NCBI GenBank assembly: GCA_002311315.1
Contig: DBZZ01000003.1
Coordinates: forward strand, 8,521 to 27,031
Length of the DNA: 18,511 nt
DNA from: Methylococcaceae bacterium UBA1147
GTDB taxonomy: Bacteria; Pseudomonadota; Gammaproteobacteria; Methylococcales; UBA1147
Reading direction: 5' to 3'
Below, one piece after another: positions 15,254 through 18,511 of this stretch (positions are counted from its first letter, which is position 1; the number at the start of each line of letters is the position of its first letter). The translations under genes were made by a program, and so were the position numbers. The notes under the pieces were generated by a model. It made no database searches. It was not told the origin of the DNA and saw only the letters and a program-made list of their open reading frames with translations.

Positions 15254-16264
15254 ATGAAATCTTCTCAGAATGTTTCGGTGTCAAAAGTTGGCGAGATCCC
15301 GGAGCCTGCCCCACAGATTCAGGATGACAGACCCGGACCGCAAACCGACCGCCCGGTTGCCATTGTTCGGGCGCTTCAAAAATCCTATGCCGGAAAACCC
15401 GTCGTGGATCGGGTTTCGTTTGACATTCGAAAGGGAGAATTTTGCGGGCTCTTGGGTCCCAACGGGGCAGGGAAAACTACGATCTTGCGGATGCTGGTAG
15501 GTAACAGTATGCCCGACTCCGGTTCGCTTGAGGTCCTCGGATACCCGGTGCCGAGGGAGGCCCGTCGCATGCGGGCCCGGGTCGGCATTGTTCCGCAAAG
15601 CGATAACCTCGATCCTGATTTAAGCGTGATCGAAAACCTTTTCGTCTATGGGCGTTATTTCGGCATTGCCGGGAACGTACTCGAGATGCGGGTGCACGAG
15701 CTTTTGACCTTCGCGTCGCTGACCGACTGGGCCGGATCCCGGATTAACCAGCTTTCCGGCGGCATGATGCGGCGGCTGAGTATTGCAAGAGCGCTGATCA
15801 ATAAGCCTGAATTGCTGATCCTGGATGAACCGACGACAGGCTTGGATCCGCAAGCCCGGCATACCATCTGGCAGCAGTTGCGACGGATGCAGAGAGAGGG
15901 CATGACTCTGATCCTCACAACCCACTACATGGAAGAAGCCGAGCGTCTCTGTGACCGCATTATTCTCATCGATAATGGCGCGTTATTGGCTGATCGCTCA
16001 CCGGAACAGCTGATTTCCGAAGAAATCGAGGCGCATGTGCTCGAGGTGCATGGGTCGGGAGTCAGTGAATGGTGCGGCACGGTGGAATTACCGATAGGGG
16101 TTCGCTGCGAGAAGGTCGGTGAAACGGTATTCTTCTATGGGGAAAATCTTCACTGGATCGTGGATCGCCTAGACGGTGAATCCAGGCTTCGATACTCCTA
16201 CCGGCCGGCGAACCTGGAGGATGTCTTCCTGAAATTAACCGGGAGGGATCTTCGCGATGCCTGA
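15254..16264 (+). CDS. ABC transporter ATP-binding protein (NodI/DrrA-like)
   Basis: This cytoplasmic ATPase belongs to an ABC-2 type exporter and has 336 residues. Walker A GPNGAGKTT is at 68-76, the Q-loop Q115, the signature LSGGM 167-171, Walker B LLILDEP 187-193, and the H-loop histidine H224. The ABC core is followed by a C-terminal domain ending DVFLKLTGRDLRD, as in NodI and daunorubicin-type ATPases. About 34 residues, rich in Pro, Asp and Gln, precede the domain, and no ribosome-binding site stands before the ATG, so the true start may be farther in (for example GTG at codon 9). The next in-frame ATG is past Walker A and cannot be the start. It overlaps the permease gene by eight bases. 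NodI similarity need not mean nodulation. Confidence 0.93.
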   Translation: MKSSQNVSVSKVGEIPEPAPQIQDDRPGPQTDRPVAIVRALQKSYAGKPVVDRVSFDIRKGEFCGLLGPNGAGKTTILRMLVGNSMPDSGSLEVLGYPVPREARRMRARVGIVPQSDNLDPDLSVIENLFVYGRYFGIAGNVLEMRVHELLTFASLTDWAGSRINQLSGGMMRRLSIARALINKPELLILDEPTTGLDPQARHTIWQQLRRMQREGMTLILTTHYMEEAERLCDRIILIDNGALLADRSPEQLISEEIEAHVLEVHGSGVSEWCGTVELPIGVRCEKVGETVFFYGENLHWIVDRLDGESRLRYSYRPANLEDVFLKLTGRDLRDA

Positions 16265-17033
16265 GAGCGTGTCCCTTGCTGCGGCGAGAGTGTTTTCGAT
16301 TTGGTACAGGAATGCGCTTGTCTGGCGAAAATCTGCCTTGCGGTCCTTGCTCGGAACCTTTTCCGACCCGCTGCTTTATCTTTTGGCCTTCGGTTATGGC
16401 TTGGGTCGGTTCGTCGGCGAGGTTGGGGAATTAACCTATGTTGTTTTCCTGTGTTCTGGAATTATCGCAAGCAGTGCGATGAATGCGGCGACCTTCGAAG
16501 GGCTTTACATGGCCTACACGCGGATGGAAACCAACAAGACCTGGGAGAGTATTCTCTCGACGTCGGTCGGCCTGCCGGAGATCGTATTCGGTGAAATCCT
16601 GTGGATGGGTACCAAGAGCGTGATCAGCGTGATCGCAATTCTCGGCGTAGCCCTGCTGCTGGGGTTGGTTCAGAGCTGGATGGCGGTGCTCGTGATCCCG
16701 GTCGGATTCCTTTGCGGTATCTGTTTCGGTGCAATGGCGATGGTGGTTACCTCGTACTCGAGGAGCTACGAATTCTTTCTATATTACGTGACCTTGCTGA
16801 TTACCCCGATGATTCTCTTGAGCGGGGTATTTTTTCCGCTGTCGTCATTGCCGGATGGGGTCCGCCTGGCGAGTGCAGCATTGCCGCTTCAGCACGTTGT
16901 GATCGTGGTTCGCGCCCTGATGACGGGGTCGGTGGAACTGGTTGACTCGGTGCACCTGCTGGTGCCGCTGTTGTTCCTGTTGATCGCCGGGTTCATAGCG
17001 CTGACCCAGTTCAGGAAACGGCTGCAGAATTAA
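16257..17033 (+). CDS. ABC-2 type permease (NodJ-like)
   Basis: This 258-residue inner-membrane protein has about six hydrophobic segments and is the partner of the preceding ATPase. Family features are the amphipathic N-terminus ARVFSIWYRNALVWRKS, the DPLLYLLAFGYGLG segment near 37-50, the METNKTWESIL loop near 90-100, and the PMILLSGVFFPLSSLP motif before the last helices, typical of NodJ/DrrB proteins. The ATG lies inside the end of the ATPase gene. Relatives export lipo-oligosaccharides, polyketides or surface glycolipids. The substrate here is unknown and no biosynthesis gene is adjacent. Confidence 0.93.
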   Translation: MPESVSLAAARVFSIWYRNALVWRKSALRSLLGTFSDPLLYLLAFGYGLGRFVGEVGELTYVVFLCSGIIASSAMNAATFEGLYMAYTRMETNKTWESILSTSVGLPEIVFGEILWMGTKSVISVIAILGVALLLGLVQSWMAVLVIPVGFLCGICFGAMAMVVTSYSRSYEFFLYYVTLLITPMILLSGVFFPLSSLPDGVRLASAALPLQHVVIVVRALMTGSVELVDSVHLLVPLLFLLIAGFIALTQFRKRLQN

Positions 17034-17247
17034 ACCCAGAGGCTCACAAGAATGCAGATTGGTAACGGTGTGGTATGTTGCGAGTGGACGATGTTCCGGC
17101 CATGGAACCGTTTAACACGGCTATACGGTCAATGTTAGTGAGGGGTAGGCGATCAGCGCGGCATCCCGAACCTGACCGTTTGTAGTGTTGAGCATGAGTT
17201 GGCAATATTTCTTCAATTGTTAAAACATAAGACGGGGTAGATGAACC

Positions 17248-17397
17248 ATGGGTAAAGACAAAAGGAAAAAAGACGAGTACAGGGACGAGTACCTGGGTTC
17301 GAACAAGATCATCAACAACGTGTGCGCGGTCATCGTGATGTTGATCTTCTTGCTCCTGGTGCTGGGTGTGTCGGGCGTATTCGACAGATTCTTCTGA
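17248..17397 (+). CDS. Small single-pass membrane protein, 49 residues, unrecognised
   Basis: The ORF begins MGKDKRKKDEYRDEYLGSNK, strongly charged, then has one hydrophobic helix rich in Val, Leu and Ile (about residues 25-43), and ends GVFDRFF. A purine-rich GACGGGGTAG stretch stands about 8-16 bases upstream of the ATG. The positive N-terminus predicts an N-in, C-out orientation. The composition is clearly protein-like although the gene is short. It lies about 210 bases past the permease gene on the same strand and well before hrpA, so it may be its own unit. I do not recognise the family. Confidence 0.7.
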   Translation: MGKDKRKKDEYRDEYLGSNKIINNVCAVIVMLIFLLLVLGVSGVFDRFF

Positions 17398-17780
17398 ACC
17401 CCGCAGTCTGGTCGCCAGCTGGTCAAGCGGTACCTCAGATTCAGAAGGGCTTGGGATTAAGCTGCTTATCGCCCATTCGGTATTCTCTGTCATGAACGAT
17501 CGCTTCTTCGAAAGTATCCCCTGCATGCGCTTGATCATCCTTGCGTGCGGTGCGGTATTCGGCTGAATCAAGGCAGTCTTCCGGTACCCGATTCTGTATG
17601 CAGTCTTGCCTACGATCGCTGAATGTGCGCCAATAAGATGTTCGGCACCCGCGACAGGTGCTAATCCGGTTGGTTTCACTCTGTTAGAATGCCGATTTCT
17701 GCGAATAACCTGGCGTTTCAGGCGGATGACCGTTTCGAGGACAATTCCCGATCGGACGATTGGCGCTGCAGCCTGAATCA
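17398..17780. other. Intergenic region upstream of hrpA
   Basis: About 380 bases have no supportable gene on the plus strand. A long open frame on the minus strand (17044-17889) runs across the small membrane gene and the start of hrpA and is judged a shadow. An extended -10 promoter is listed separately. Confidence 0.5.
17682..17690 (+). promoter_or_regulatory. hrpA: Candidate extended -10 promoter of hrpA
   Basis: TG-T-TAGAAT fits an extended -10 element, five of six to TATAAT, about 90 bases before the hrpA ATG. No good -35 box is needed for this class and none is seen. Confidence 0.3.
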
Positions 17781-18511
17781 ATGGCAAGCAAACATTTCGA
17801 CGAACTTCACAAGTCCCTGAACGATTGTCTTTCCAGGGATCGACATCGTTTTGACCGCAGGCTTCGGAAATTCGGCAGGGGCGAAGCAAAGGGATTAGAT
17901 GGTGCCGAGGAACTGAAAAGACTGGAGGCTGTTATCCGGCGTTCGCTCGAGGCTAGGGCTAGGCGCAGTTCCAGTGTCCCGAAAATCAGTTACCCAGATC
18001 TTCCGGTTTCGAAACGACGGACGGAAATTGGCCGTTCCATCCTCGATCATCAGGTGGTGATCCTGTGTGGAGAAACCGGGTCAGGCAAGACAACCCAGTT
18101 GCCGAAGATCTGCCTTTCGATCGGACGAGGCTGTTCGGGTCTGATTGGGCATACTCAGCCTCGCCGGCTGGCGGCGACCACGGTGGCACGTCGGATCGCT
18201 CAGGAAATGGGACAAGCACTGGGCGGGCTGGTCGGTTATACGATCCGATTCCAAGACCGAACTTCTCCACAGACACTGGTCAAGCTCATGACCGACGGGA
18301 TCCTGCTAGCTGAAATCCAGAAAGATCCCTATCTCAGTCACTACGACACTCTGATCCTGGACGAAGCACACGAACGAAGCCTGAACATCGATTTTCTTCT
18401 CGGGTACCTTAAATGGCTTTTGCCGAAGCGCCAGGATCTCAAGTTGGTCATTACTTCGGCGACCATCGACCCGGACCGGTTTTCCCGCCATTTTGATGGT
18501 GCGCCGGTGAT
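17781..18511 (+). CDS. hrpA: ATP-dependent RNA helicase HrpA (DEAH box), C-terminus cut by window edge
   Basis: This is a large cytoplasmic DEAH-box RNA helicase; in E. coli HrpA acts on stalled ribosomes. The first 243 residues of about 1,300 are present. Motif I GETGSGKTTQ is at 97-106, TQPRRLAA with the Ia motif at 125-132, DEAH (motif II) at 194-197 followed by ERSLNIDFLLGYL, and SAT (motif III) at 226-228. The N-terminus DRHRFDRRLRK matches the DRLRFSRRL of E. coli HrpA. ATG 17781 lacks a clear ribosome-binding site; a TTG seven codons upstream (17760) is the only close alternative before an in-frame stop. Confidence 0.95.
   Translation, partial: MASKHFDELHKSLNDCLSRDRHRFDRRLRKFGRGEAKGLDGAEELKRLEAVIRRSLEARARRSSSVPKISYPDLPVSKRRTEIGRSILDHQVVILCGETGSGKTTQLPKICLSIGRGCSGLIGHTQPRRLAATTVARRIAQEMGQALGGLVGYTIRFQDRTSPQTLVKLMTDGILLAEIQKDPYLSHYDTLILDEAHERSLNIDFLLGYLKWLLPKRQDLKLVITSATIDPDRFSRHFDGAPV

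Noticed and set aside
15254..17033. Nodulation locus
   Set aside because: No nodABC-type or other nodulation gene is present; NodI/NodJ similarity is common among general ABC-2 exporters.
17044..17889. 281-codon open frame on the minus strand
   Set aside because: It runs antisense across the small membrane gene and into hrpA, both better supported, and its translation has no family-like blocks or membrane pattern.

Overview
The window reads as a moderately GC-rich chromosome segment of a gammaproteobacterium. The clearest markers are an oligopeptidase A (prlC), an isocitrate dehydrogenase (icd) overlapping its regulator aceK, a DEAH helicase hrpA, a 67-residue cold-shock protein, and a MetX-like acyltransferase whose motifs resemble xanthomonad-type enzymes. 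No transposase, integrase, tRNA, rRNA or CRISPR array is visible. The exact lineage cannot be fixed from the sequence alone.

Layout, left to right. (1) Positions 1-6140 hold a peptide-flavoured block: prlC (minus, cut by the left edge), a divergent L-Ala-D/L-Glu-type dipeptide epimerase (plus), then a tight minus-strand operon of a CstA-family transporter, a 91-residue protein ending in Cys-Cys, and an ArsA/Get3-like ATPase. A candidate TTGACA promoter and a 28-codon proline-rich leader ORF precede cstA. (2) A MetX-type homoserine/serine O-acyltransferase (minus) follows a gene-poor stretch. (3) A cold-shock gene (minus) lies between gene-poor stretches with several hairpins or palindromes. 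(4) 8771-11110 is a minus-strand four-gene operon: two DUF1538 membrane proteins one base apart, a PII-like trimeric sensor, and a two-CBS-domain protein. (5) icd-aceK (minus) overlap by 17 bases, behind a good sigma70-like promoter. (6) After about 900 bases without a convincing gene come a NodI/NodJ-like ABC-2 exporter (plus), a small 49-residue membrane protein too short for usual gene calling, and the start of hrpA, cut by the right edge.

How the parts may work together. PrlC cleaves oligopeptides, the epimerase acts on dipeptides, and CstA-family proteins import small carbon compounds such as peptides or pyruvate, so region 1 may serve peptide or cell-wall-peptide recycling. The icd-aceK pair controls the branch between the TCA cycle and the glyoxylate shunt and sets 2-oxoglutarate supply. 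The adjacent PII-like/CBS/DUF1538 operon has the form of a nucleotide- or metabolite-gated transporter of unknown substrate.

The two best candidates for undescribed biology are the DUF1538 pair with PII-like and CBS sensors, and the CstA / Cys-Cys-tail protein / ArsA-like ATPase operon. Both rest on gene order, overlap and motifs. Their functions are inference.
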